A stretch of DNA of 64,000 bases, taken from the NCBI RefSeq assembly GCF_040436345.1, contig NC_133221.1, forward strand, positions 17,109,165 to 17,173,164, written 5' to 3'. This document shows, piece after piece, positions 51,601-64,000 of this stretch. Every line of letters begins with the position of its first letter. Position 1 is the first letter of the stretch. Made by a program: the position numbers and the translations under genes. Under the pieces are notes generated by a model that saw nothing but the letters and a program-made list of their open reading frames with translations, was not told the DNA's origin and did not search any database. This DNA comes from Pagrus major (Eukaryota; Chordata; Actinopteri; Spariformes; Sparidae).

Positions 51601-52012
51601 AGATTTTGATAATAGGGGAGAAATTGTGCGCATGTTAACATAGCAACTGTAACCCTCTGAGTCTAGTAAGTTTTTTTCACTGACTTAATCTTTTTTTTCC
51701 CTTTCCAGTTACGTCAACCACTCCTGTGCCCCCAACTGTGTTGCAGAGGTCGTAACATTTGACAAAGAAGACAAGATTATCATCATTTCCAGCCGCAGGA
51801 TCCCCAAGGGAGAGGAGGTGCAGTGTTTTAGAAAACTGACTGCTACTCAGTCCTACATATTCTGTTAATTTGAAAGTTTTATGTTTTTTTGTTATTAACA
51901 GTCTGTTTCCTAATTCCAGCTGACCTACGACTACCAGTTTGATTTCGAGGACGATCAGCACAAGATCCCTTGCCATTGTGGAGCCTGGAATTGCCGAAAG
52001 TGGATGAACTAA
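23541..52012 (+). CDS. kmt2d: kmt2d (MLL4/MLL2), histone H3 lysine-4 methyltransferase, complete coding region
   Basis: Catalytic and scaffold subunit of the COMPASS-like complex with UTX, PTIP, NCOA6, WDR5 and ASH2L; it places H3K4me1 at enhancers. I placed 54 coding exons whose lengths sum to 15,183 nt, exactly 5,060 codons plus TAA (52010-52012), with all splice phases compatible. The start ATG at 23541 (GGGGGATGG, good context) is in the exon 23507-23589; the next exon is 23825-23936. Domain order: extended PHD plus three PHD fingers (54-400), acidic linker, AT-hook-like basic patch (770-795), three PHD fingers (849-1032), HMG box (about 1494-1545), long Pro/Gln regions, ePHD (4555-4660), FYRN/FYRC, WIN motif, SET and post-SET. 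It is shorter than human KMT2D (5,537 aa), mainly in the N-terminal Pro/Glu repeat part. The C-terminus is nearly identical to the vertebrate consensus. The other exon coordinates are in the block entries below. Confidence 0.96.
24070..27645 (+). CDS. kmt2d: kmt2d exons for the N-terminal ePHD and PHD fingers (residues 54-467)
   Basis: Exons: 24070-24272, 24385-24494, 24639-24801, 26412-26583, 26764-26878, 27066-27244, 27350-27645. The first three encode the extended PHD (RACALCNC, CWVHHWCAVWS, YCKRLG, FYHFPCSAASGSF, LLCPEH). The fourth gives CAVCDSAGEL, LFCTGCGLHYHAACL and WQCPECKVCQTC. The fifth gives MLVCDACDKGYHTFCL and WKC. The sixth and seventh form an additional PHD: CGVCSKAANP, CCSICHRWVHSECALP and CICLLC. 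After that the exon becomes Thr/Glu-rich linker. These fingers bind chromatin or partner proteins in MLL3/4. The intron 26584-26763 and neighbours are short and unremarkable. Confidence 0.93.
24802..26411 (-). mobile_element. decayed LINE (non-LTR retrotransposon) fragment in a kmt2d intron
   Basis: Read on the minus strand, 26400 to about 25900 contains stop-broken remnants of the C-terminal part of a fish LINE polyprotein. Visible pieces are a DRKAL-like segment, HPGHH-like residues, and CRAQRMLQDNTHPSQ followed by a CLPSGR-type stretch that is frameshifted. At 25095-25130 the + strand reads TTAATTGTCATTATGCAACAC, the reverse complement of the usual LINE 3' tail. Frameshifts and stops show it is dead. 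Element limits within the intron are approximate (about 25095-26400). Confidence 0.55.
27781..29350 (+). CDS. kmt2d: kmt2d acidic linker and basic AT-hook-like exons (residues 467-845)
   Basis: Exons: 27781-27900, 28047-28834, 28965-29078, 29237-29350. The large exon is rich in Glu, Ser, Thr and Pro, with an acidic run (EEEEEEDEDDE) and the motif MSNMSHGDESSSGFMGSP matching the conserved KMT2D sequence. The third exon is basic, RRPRGGG...GRGRGGRSRLK, as in the AT-hook region of MLL3/4. The fourth has the acidic DDEEDDTMQNTVVLFSNTD segment that precedes the second PHD cluster. Human KMT2D has a much longer Ser/Pro/Glu repeat array between the first PHD cluster and this point, which is absent here. 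Confidence 0.92.
29502..30616 (+). CDS. kmt2d: kmt2d second PHD cluster (residues 846-1033)
   Basis: Exons: 29502-29606, 29694-29875, 30141-30305, 30507-30616. They encode three PHD fingers: CVVCGSFGKGAEG...CAQCYHPYCVN, then CEVCGKASDPSRLLLCDDCD with SYHTYCLDPPL, then CPVCRENFMEEELLLQCQYCDRWVHAVCESL and CTSC. All zinc ligands are visible. In KMT2D the last finger of this cluster binds the histone H4 tail. Confidence 0.95.
30761..33644 (+). CDS. kmt2d: kmt2d central linker exons (residues 1033-1498)
   Basis: Exons: 30761-30805, 30915-31088, 31201-31362, 31463-31585, 32016-32137, 32235-32370, 32482-32568, 32657-32734, 32855-33013, 33160-33229, 33406-33644. Conserved landmarks include YRLEGVWLTESGMSLLRS, SPLHKRRQRRSRLG, KKRKRKPYRPGIGGFMVRQR, RRGRKKSKLEDMFPTYLQ, EAFFGKTLIDLS and GLSYNQRSLQRWEKDEELG. 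The 45-nt exon 30761-30805 (15 codons, phase 1-1) could be skipped without a frameshift. The intron 31586-32015 has no recognised content. Confidence 0.92.
33775..34434 (+). CDS. kmt2d: kmt2d HMG-box exons (residues 1498-1539)
   Basis: Exons: 33775-33848 and 34384-34434. They read DWASRCKQIMKIWRKVSAADK then VPYLQKAKDNRAAQRINKAQK, the HMG-box-like domain of MLL3/4 that begins in the end of the previous exon (DYP). The 535-bp intron between them is AT-rich with nothing recognised. Confidence 0.93.
34547..36684 (+). CDS. kmt2d: kmt2d Pro/Ser/Gln-rich region I (residues 1540-2188)
   Basis: Exons: 34547-36178 (1,632 nt), 36260-36430, 36542-36684. Low-complexity Pro, Ser, His and Gln sequence with conserved islands such as DPFSRQ-like TPRFQSPDP and RPQSRDPFATIHKPSRP, then a coiled-coil-like LEKHRQ...RQRLREFLIRQQMQRNSIRQEKE. 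The first exon has a tandem acceptor (CAGCAG at 34544-34549). Confidence 0.92.
37012..39024 (+). CDS. kmt2d: kmt2d region with acidic LETNDPHLDDLL motif and LxxLL-like site (residues 2188-2829)
   Basis: Exons: 37012-38810 and 38901-39024. Landmarks are QFIELRHNSQR, NLETNDPHLDDLLNSDEFDL, LAYTDPELDQGDPKDVF, ELPLLIQDLLEHEKKEQQ (an LxxLL-like nuclear-receptor-type motif), FFPDKDLDKFATDDIMDPIA and KAKMVALKGIKRVLAQ. The 327-bp intron before (36685-37011) has nothing recognised. Confidence 0.93.
39025..40343 (+). other. kmt2d intron with (TTA)n microsatellite
   Basis: A 1.3-kb intron, the second largest inside the coding region. It carries (TTA)n followed directly by a T run at 39563-39628. Otherwise no recognised content. 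Confidence 0.8.
40344..44011 (+). CDS. kmt2d: kmt2d coiled coil and polyglutamine exon (residues 2829-3956)
   Basis: Exons: 40344-40425, 40517-40583, 40686-40918, 41012-44011. The third encodes the near-invariant coiled coil QYEEWLLHTQQLLQMQLKFL...QIGVHRKSRKALCAKQRTA. The last is a single 3,000-nt exon (1,000 codons) rich in Gln, Met, Pro and Gly with Gln runs of up to about nine (CAG/CAA mixed, for example 41430-41458, 41896-41918, 42247-42270). Near its end it has KITLQNIKQEPREVQ and QQLLQKLLRTKNL, an LxxLL motif conserved in KMT2D. Confidence 0.94.
44123..46981 (+). CDS. kmt2d: kmt2d exons between polyQ region and ePHD (residues 3957-4323)
   Basis: Exons: 44123-44272, 44373-44537, 44671-44818, 44911-44992, 45091-45263, 45440-45564, 45667-45802, 46860-46981. 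Landmarks: EALIKQLKQGLSLLPLMEPS, LFAPFGSS, DYYSQLLTK, SNLSNPPTPPSSLPPTPPPS, LAALPTPPHNQNED, SIIPASSPES and ISPIIPLIPRTAIP. The last exon ends KQVDILALIKQ followed by a GC splice donor. Confidence 0.93.
45803..46859 (+). other. kmt2d intron with probable repeat
   Basis: A 1.06-kb intron. Around 46131-46260, GGGCCCTGACACACCCCACTG and a later AGTGTGTCAGAT look like mirrored ends of a short fish dispersed repeat. Remainder unassigned. Confidence 0.35.
47101..48729 (+). CDS. kmt2d: kmt2d ePHD, FYRN and FYRC exons (residues 4324-4830)
   Basis: Exons: 47101-48484 and 48593-48729. A Pro-rich stretch (SPPPSPSPPQPPP) is followed by KKWKGIRWKRLQIVITI. The extended PHD is at residues 4555-4660 (CCFCHEEGDGATDGPARLLN, LWVHLNCALWSTEVYE, KTGATNSCNRLRC, NVYHFACAIRARCMFFKDKT). 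FYRN and FYRC follow: RVYIERDEVKQIASILQRGD, LFRVGGLIFHAVGQLLP and VGYEATRIYWSTRL. The FYR pair helps binding to complex partners. The 108-bp intron within FYRC has no stop and is divisible by three. Confidence 0.95.
49131..52012 (+). CDS. kmt2d: kmt2d WIN motif, SET and post-SET exons (residues 4831-5060)
   Basis: Exons: 49131-49261, 49633-49918, 50648-50721, 51709-51817, 51920-52012. The WDR5-binding WIN motif GSARSEPK has its arginine at 4863. The SET domain spans about 4920-5036, with YLARSRIQGLGLYAAKDLEK, MVIEYIGTVIRNEVANRREK, YVNHSCAPNC and LTYDYQFDFEDD. The post-SET zinc cysteines are in CHCGAWNC and the protein ends RKWMN, identical to the vertebrate KMT2D/KMT2C end. All catalytic and cofactor-binding motifs are present. 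Confidence 0.97.
49262..49632 (+). other. kmt2d intron, nothing recognised
   Basis: AT-rich 371-bp intron between the WIN-motif exon and the first SET exon. Confidence 0.7.
50069..50552. mobile_element. nested dispersed repeats in a SET-domain intron
   Basis: The outer ends resemble an element with terminal GGGATCGACCGATTATC-type inverted repeats (left about 50069, right GATAATCGGTCGATCCC to 50552). Its interior, about 50145-50330, matches a fish repeat I recognise by TTCCATTTTCTGCTACTTTA, TACTTCCACTCCACTACATTT and AATATTGTACTTTTTACTTC. The pattern suggests one repeat inserted into another. Boundaries are approximate. Confidence 0.5.
50943..51343. mobile_element. dispersed repeat with terminal inverted repeats in a SET-domain intron
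   Basis: Starts TTAGAGCCCGGCAGATGCTAG with GGGCCGATACCGATAC and ends ATATCGGCCAACTGATATATC then AGTCGAACTGTAG. The ends are inverse-related. The left half, including CTCCCTCAAATGTGGTT and CAGGATATTTTACAGT, matches 13727-13910. No coding capacity. Confidence 0.6.
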
Positions 52013-54915
52013 CTGGATGAAACGAAAAACAAATGGAGAATTCCCTTCTCGCTGGTGCCAGAACACTCCTGCGCCAAAGCCTTTGAATCCGACATAGCCA
52101 GTGCATAAGCTGTTCTGAAAGACGTGGAGGAAGGCAGGCCTCCGTCACTGAAAGACTAAAGCGTTGACACCTGTAGCCAAAGGTTTGAAGAGCATTAATA
52201 AATAAAAGCAACCGACCACCTCCGTCAACAGCAGCTTGATGGTGGGACTAACTTTTCATGTGAATCACCTTTTCCTCAGCCAAAACCCTTTCCCCCTCCT
52301 CGACTGTTCTCAATAAGCTTACAGTGGCTGGAAAACAATCCTCAACATCTTACCAAATGATTCTGACCCTCTGATATATCAATACTCGTAGTGCAGAGCT
52401 CACCTGGAGCTTCGACAAAAAGCCATTTTTAAAATACTAAGAATGAACTAATGATGCATTTTTATGTTCTAAGTCGGACCTATTTCCTCTCCCGCCTGAC
52501 CACACCTCCCCCTCACCTCCAGGAAAAAGGCACTTTCCCATCAAGTCATCAATGAAGACAAAACGGATATTTGGCTCGCTAGACAATCTTGATGTGGCTC
52601 TGTGTAAGAACTACATATGATCGATGGAGAAAAAAAAAAAAAAAGATGTAAGTTAATATAAAATCTGAGATGCTATTGATCTGTGGCTCCAGAGGCACCA
52701 GATGTTGTGGAGTCCCAAGGTGGGTTAGTTGGACCCAGTCTACCTCATTGATTTAGCGGAAAGTGACTGCTTTGTATAAAAAAAAAAAAAAACTGCTACT
52801 GTGGAACGGGGGTGGGGAAAGGGGGGGAATGTTTTTATGGGCTTAGCCTTCTCGGACAAGCAGGGAATCTTAAGCAGCAGGTTTGCTCTATCTACTCTAT
52901 GCTGATGATGATTTACAATAATGAGCCAACATAATTATTATTCATGAATTGTTTATACAGAGGAAATATATGACAGTTTTGATAAGATATTGCATTAAAA
53001 TCACAATCAAGAAGCTTAGCGGGTGTCGTGTACGCCACCAAATCATCCTGAATATCGATGTAGCTTTTTCTTTTTTTTTTTTCTTTTTCTTTTGTTCTTT
53101 TTATTTATGCGTCAAAAGCGTGTTATGATTAGCTGTGTGAAAGCACAATAACATCCAGCTTTTTTTACGTTGCTCGAAGATGACGTGAGTAAACGGCTCT
53201 AGGATCATGACAGGACGCTTAGTCTTTGAAGAAGACTACAATGTCCAGAATTAACCAAGTATACATTTGCTTGCTGCTTCATCCATTGAAGTTCCACTTG
53301 TTGCAAACCAGCCGGTGGATGCATGACTACTGTCCTATGAAATGCTTTTTATTCCCCCGGACAACCCGATCTTTTCACAACTCAACCTTAAACTTTGAAT
53401 CATGCCTCTTCCTCTCTGTATGATTTAGTGGACTGTTGTTAACTTTACTGTAGTAAGTCTTCCTCTGCCTGAGTACAGCCTGCAGTGTTTCTACTCCTCC
53501 CCCCCTCCCTGTAGTGTGCTTTTTCTAGTGCTGGTACTGTCCTCTCGAGGCTGAACTGATGGCAGGGAAAGACTTATTGGAAAAAAGGGCATTTGTTTTC
53601 ATTTCTATGTAAGATGAATGAAAAAGTCTTTAAAGGGAGCTTTACTAAAACTCCACCCTCTCATACTACTTTGTTTTCCTCCTTCCCCCTAACCTAAGAC
53701 CTCACATGATTTTAAAAATGCAAAGTTGTACAAACTGTATATATAGTATATGCATTAGGGGACAGCAACTCTTTATCCAGCCCCTTTGTAATCAATAAAG
53801 TCAAAAAGTGTAGAGAAATAAAATTGAGAAAAAAAATCAACCACTGGATATCATTTTAACAAAGATAAAGCTGTATATAAATATAAATATATGTAAAATG
53901 GCAAACTAATATCTTTATGTATATGAACCAGAGTGTTTTGCATTTACCTGTTTTTCTATTAGTGTTTTTGCTATAAGCTCTCAGAGACAAGTTTGTTAAA
54001 AATAGGTATGAGAAAACGTCCGGTCTTCTCCAATCAATGGCGACGAGAAGCCGGAGTGATATGAAACCGTTTGGAGGGGTCGTTAATTAGACATGAAAAT
54101 CACTTCTTGCGTAAAGCAGTACAATGGTGCATAGCATTTGTATTTATGTAATATTGTTCGTGTTTATTTTTCTTTTTATTTATGCTACTGCTTGTTGATT
54201 ACCAAAACCTGTCCCTTAATCGGTCACAATTGGATTAATATACTCTTGAATGGAAAATCTTGAACTCCCTAGACTATTGTTAGTGTTTTTGCTTTTTTAA
54301 TATCTTCCCTATAGAAGTGAATGTGTTGGTAAACCTTGTGAAATGGTTACTTGGCCTAATGTATGTTATGATGTAATACTCAAAGTTAATCCCATACTTA
54401 ACCTGGTAATGAATTGCACTCTCATAGTATAACAGAGATCTTCTCTAAAAGTGGTAGATATTGATCAAGTATCCGAAGCAGTGATATATATATTTTTTGG
54501 TATGTTTCTATTTCAAGGGAAGACCATGACGAGACATTATGCCGCTCACTGGATTTTAGCCTGAATAATTTTTAACTTCTTCTTCTCTGAATAATTTAAG
54601 TTCTCTGCATATCTTATAATTTAATAAAGTTTTGCTCAAAATTGAAGGTTTTTTTTAACCTCACCTACTTTTTAAAAAGATGTTGCATCTGTACAGCAGA
54701 GATACTTTTAGGGAATATGAATAAATATAATGATCATTTTTATTGTATGTGGCATGTTTTGTATGGATATTATTTTGAATTGTACATATTTTTTTCAGGA
54801 CGCCAGAGGTTGCATCTCTTTATATACAGTTTTCCCGCTCCCTTTCCCCTTCATCTTATTTCTTTGTCTGCTTTTGTTTCTTGTAAAGGAAAATAAAATG
54901 CATTTTAAATATGTG
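52013..54915 (+). terminator. kmt2d 3' UTR with several polyadenylation signals
   Basis: AATAAA occurs at 52201-52206, 53794-53799, 54623-54628 and 54892-54897. The last two are followed by T-rich downstream elements, so the long 3' UTR (about 2.9 kb) is most plausible. Contains several A or T homopolymer runs (for example 52629-52644, 52778-52792, 53067-53092) and no protein-like frame. Confidence 0.5.
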
Positions 54916-55449
54916 CTTATTTTTCTTTCCTTTTCTTGTGTACTGTGAGTTAAGATTTTTTCAAAGCACTGACTTCTATTCCAGCCTCCAGGTTTATAAC
55001 AACCAATGAGGATCTGATTTCAGACTTAAGCATAAAGCAGGTGTTTTGCTTGCTGTTCATACAGCCCATTAAAGGGTAACCCCCACATTTTTACACATTA
55101 AATTGTGTTTACAAGTCTTGGGGCACGCTACTGCATATGTGAAATAAGTAGTTGAAAGCTTTTTGAGGATCCAGTGATATCACTCAATGGCTAAGTTGCA
55201 TTGTGGGTAATGAAGGCACCTCTGTAGCTGGCCCCTCATGTTTCCTTGAGCTACATTAGAAGCTACCAGCATTAGAAACCTAATCTAACAATGAACAGTC
55301 AGTGGTTGAGTTCCAATGTGTAATGTTTGACGAGGAATATATAGAAAAAGATCTTGGTTCAATTTAAACCTGGCCATCGTGAGTCCGACGACATGAGTAC
55401 TTTATTAATTGCCAGTATGAGCAGGAGAAATTTAAACAAAAAGTAAAAA
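54916..55449. other. spacer between convergent kmt2d and acvr1b, nothing recognised
   Basis: No coding or RNA feature seen. The gap between the inferred 3' ends of the two genes (54915 and 55985) is only about 1.1 kb and is largely repeats further on. Confidence 0.5.
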
Positions 55450-55736
55450 CTGTTTGAAGGATAAGTTTGCCCGAATGATTTAGTCATTACCTACTCACCC
55501 TCTTGCCCCTTCGGGAGGCCCAGAGGCCCTAAATTTATTTAAAAAGACATTATTTACACAAGGCGGAAGTGTAGCTGCTTAGCTGAAAGCATTAGTGTGC
55601 ACTTTGTCAGAAGGTGTACATAAAGTCTTTTAAAATCAATTTGTGATCTCGGGGCTTCTGGAGACATGCTGGATCAGCTGTATGGAGTCATTTTATGTTG
55701 TTTTTTTCACGCTTTAAAACAAGTGTCCATCTACTA
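55450..55736. mobile_element. foldback element, family F1 copy 3, truncated
   Basis: Begins TTGAAGGATAAGTTTGCC and then shares with copies 1 and 2 the blocks GTCATTACCTACTCACCCTC, TTTAAAATCAATTTGTGATC, CGGGGCTTCTGGAGAC, GCTGGATCAGCTGTATGGAG and CATCTACT. It breaks off where the next element starts and lacks the right terminal repeat. Confidence 0.65.
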
Positions 55737-55882
55737 AAAAAGGTCCAATTTGTACGTATTCCCAACTTGTCAGATTCTGATGCCTTGGAATTGTAGGTCG
55801 GGTCGGCAGCCATCCCCAAGCACGAGTATTTGACACATTGGGAATGAGACTCAAATCAACTTTCTTACAAATTGGACCTTTT
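55737..55882. mobile_element. short MITE with 17-bp terminal inverted repeats
   Basis: The left end AAAAGGTCCAATTTGTA and right end TACAAATTGGACCTTTT are exact inverse complements. Pairing continues imperfectly inward (ATTCCCAACTTGTCA against TGACACATTGGGAAT). About 146 bp, non-coding, directly abutting the truncated F1 copy. Confidence 0.8.
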
Positions 55883-55984
55883 CTTTCTTTCTGCATGTGA
55901 ACAATCTATAACTGGAGCTGAAGTTCACAATAAAAACACTGCATGACATTTTGAATGAGCACCACAGTTGAAGCCACAGGTAAG

Positions 55985-58232
55985 AAAAAGAGGACTTTAT
56001 TGTATATCATCTATATACACTTTTCAACTAATTCTGAAAAGATTTGCACAACATGATTTGAAATCTTGAAGTATTACTTATGAACAGGATGTCTGATGGT
56101 CATATACCCATGGCAACAAACCAAACATGGACAGGAGTGTTTTGACAATTTTGGTTCAACTGACAGCAGCCTCACGTTTCCCCCTCCCAGCTCTCCTTCT
56201 CTGATCTGCCTGCTGAACTTCTACCCATGTTATCAGTAGCAGCAACATTTCTGGGGTACACAGCCAACGACGCAAACAAAAAGGAAGAAAAACAACAACA
56301 GGTAGGGAGAGGGAAGTCTCAAGTTCATCTACCTCACTTCAGAGGACCCAGTGTTGAGACAGCATGCAAAAATGGATACTAACATGACATGGATTCAGGA
56401 TCAAGTGATGACAGAACTAACATTAACTAAAGTCCATGTGGACATAACAGTGCAGAGCCCAACGGTGACAAATGTCAGTGTAATACTTTCATAGTTTAGT
56501 CTGCAGACAGACTTGAAGTAGAATGAAAACATGCAGTTTCACTTTACAGCATGTCAGTCTTTGAGGGTAAAACGTCTCAACTGCTTTTCACATCTAACCT
56601 TATGTTCCCTGTGTGTGAACTGTCAGCAGCTGTCTTTATCTCTGAATAAATAGCCGTTGGCAGTTTCAGAATTCAAGGTTACACGACGCTCCTAAATATT
56701 CCAGTGTCGATGAGAAAGAGATGTCACCCCGGAGGACATTTTATAGAAACAGATCTGCATTACTGAGCTCTGAAAAGAACTCAACAAGCCAACAATTACA
56801 CATTAAAAAATAAACATGTTGCATTAAAATTATCTGGGATCAGTAGTACCACCAAATTGCCATAAGAGGAGCAGGTTAAAAACAAATTCCAGCAGATGAC
56901 ACAGTCCATTTCCTGGCACAGTTAGAAACCATGCAGACAGATCAAAACAACAGACTTCTGAAAGTACCGTTCAAGCAAAAACATCACTGTTCAAATGTCA
57001 CACTGGTGCTTGTGGCATTAAAGGAAAAAAAATATGCATGTTTTATATACAAATCATATGTACCCATCATCAGTAGTGTCTAATGTCAAAGTCAAAAGTA
57101 AACACCCATCATGATGTCTTTACACAAAACACAAAAATATATTTAAAAAAAACAGTATTTTTCATTGCCATTTCATACGCCTCTTATTTGCTCAGTGTGC
57201 ACGATGTCATCGCCTGTCACAAGCGGGGTTACTATGGCTACATCCACATTTGCACCCTTATTAAATGAATGCGACGACCCCTTAAATCTAACGTCTGAAA
57301 GATGGTGAAGACTCGACTGAACGACTTATTTTCACGTCAAGGCTCTGGTTTGTCACATCTCATCTCACAGTGTTTTCATCAACAAAATGAAATAAAAACT
57401 ATCAACAAATAAATAAAAAGTAAAACCATCCCAAACATTATCCCTGCCACATTTCAAACGAACACCAGGAGTGGACCACATCCGGTGTGAGACACCTGAA
57501 GGAGCCACACATGATGAGGAAGCTACAGTTGAGTGCACCTAATTTCTGTTTCGTTTATCGGGCTGTTCATGCTTAATTACCAAACGTCCCATTACTTGTT
57601 TTGTCTAACGAGGACGTCTTAGTGTCTTAGAAACATGCTAGTAGTCCAGACACCTTTCACACACATGGCTAGAAACAGTGCTTCAGCCTCTTTCTCCCTC
57701 ACACATACACTCACTCATTCACTCAACAGAATGTGATGTTGCATGGCCAACAGACTACGAAGTGTTATCTTAAACGTAAAATCCACAATGTTCTCGACTC
57801 TTCTGGACAAGGTTAGTCCGTCATGGGACAGATTTCAGAGAGGTAAAAAAAGACCAAACAAAAAAAAAAAAAGAAATCCCGTCACTGTACAGTTGTAAGA
57901 ATTCCTGCCATGGGAAATGAAAACAAAAATGTGATGATATTAACAGTGGTAGTGCTGTAGTGTTGTGGCCCATGGAGAAATAGGGGTCGAAGGGAAGAGG
58001 GAAGAGACACGAGGAACAAAGGGGAGGCGGGAGAAAAGTCAGGAAGGGGAAGGGTGACTCTCAGTAGTTTTGGCTAAAAAGGTGAGGTAGGCCTCGTCAC
58101 AACTTGGAGTGTGGCTTTAAAACTGGCAGGGTTTTCATTTGCAGTCTGTCTTTAGTGTTTGTTTTCCTATGGGAGTGTGGTCTGGTTGTGCGTCTCCAGC
58201 GCGTCTTTTTTTCTTAAACGCCGCCTGGACGC
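55985..58232 (-). terminator. acvr1b 3' UTR
   Basis: On the minus strand an AATAAA lies at 56001-55996, followed by CT/T-rich sequence (TCCTCTTTTTCTTACC). The UTR would be about 2.2 kb. No other protein-like frame in the stretch. Confidence 0.5.
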
Positions 58233-63538
<5,306 letters not shown>

Positions 63539-64000
63539 CTGACGGAAAAGACAAGAAAATTAGAGCCATTAGTTTAAAGTCATCTATATCACTTCAACAT
63601 TTTGTCCAGCAGGGGGCAAGCTAACCCCACAGCTTCAACACAGGATGTAAAGAGTATAGAGTCAATTCAGTTGTAGGCATTTTGTGATGTGCAGACACAG
63701 AGCTTGAAGTTGAGCAGCAGCAGCCAGACGGCCCCGGCGGCCCTGAAATCAGATCCTTCACTGCAGATGAACCCAAACACGCAGGGTGGAGACGGACCTG
63801 CCCAGTGGGACAGACAAAGTGAAACCCAACAAGGGGAGAGGGCTCCTGCCAAATCCCCAATGCAGCATTCTGCTCCATTCCTCTCCTCTGTCTTTCTCAC
63901 ACTGACAGAGGACTGCCACTGTTTAAGCTAATGAGACAGGAGTTTTATTAAACACAGCACACTCCTGCACGGTGACCTATTAAAGCTGACACAAGGGAAC
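63539..64000 (-). other. acvr1b intron 1 (partial)
   Basis: Upstream of the ectodomain exon on the minus strand. No start codon with a convincing signal peptide and matching splice donor is visible, so this is most likely intron. Confidence 0.45.

Noticed and set aside
54642-54948. Open frames of 72-84 codons in the 3' region of kmt2d
   Set aside because: AT-rich 3' UTR sequence with hydrophobic low-complexity translation; contains polyadenylation signals.
63621-63900. Candidate signal-peptide exon of acvr1b (hydrophobic GAVWLLLLNFKLC stretch on the minus strand)
   Set aside because: The stretch is not near a start codon, it has many extra cysteines upstream, and no donor of the right phase is evident. 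The true first exon more likely lies past 64000.

Overview
This window is vertebrate nuclear DNA, almost certainly from a ray-finned (probably percomorph teleost) fish. The genes are split by many short GT-AG introns, the coding sequences match vertebrate developmental genes, and the introns and spacers carry repeat types typical of fish genomes (terminal-inverted-repeat foldback elements, a decayed LINE, microsatellites). I see no bacterial operons, CRISPR arrays or RNA genes.

Layout: (1) 1-2815, + strand, the last four exons of lmbr1l (LIMR-type membrane protein); its 3' UTR probably runs to about 4460. (2) 4460-9500, spacer with a 1.18-kb palindromic element. (3) 9510-15931, + strand, a complete desert hedgehog gene (dhh) with three coding exons, 463 aa, and a candidate noncoding first exon. 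(4) 16030-20200, spacer with another foldback element; about 20200-21073 is a CpG-richer candidate promoter. (5) 23507-52012, + strand, a complete kmt2d (MLL4/MLL2 histone H3K4 methyltransferase). I could place 54 coding exons whose lengths sum to 15,183 nt, i.e. 5,060 codons plus stop with every phase compatible. Its long 3' UTR runs to about 54915. (6) 55985-63538, - strand, acvr1b (activin type IB receptor, ALK4) without its first exon, convergent with kmt2d.

The order lmbr1l-dhh-kmt2d on one strand matches the human 12q13 block LMBR1L-DHH-RHEBL1-KMT2D, except that I find no rhebl1, and acvr1b lies immediately downstream of kmt2d, whereas in human it is a few Mb away. The genes are linked by history and do not form a pathway, although dhh and acvr1b are both signalling components and kmt2d is an enhancer-chromatin regulator.

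I did not find a convincing undescribed system. The points most worth a second look are: a fourth N-terminal PHD finger in Kmt2d that human KMT2D lacks but KMT2C keeps; a GC-AG intron; two stop-free introns of length divisible by three, one inside the FYR domain; two NAGNAG acceptors; and a foldback repeat family present three times, one copy filling most of dhh intron 2.
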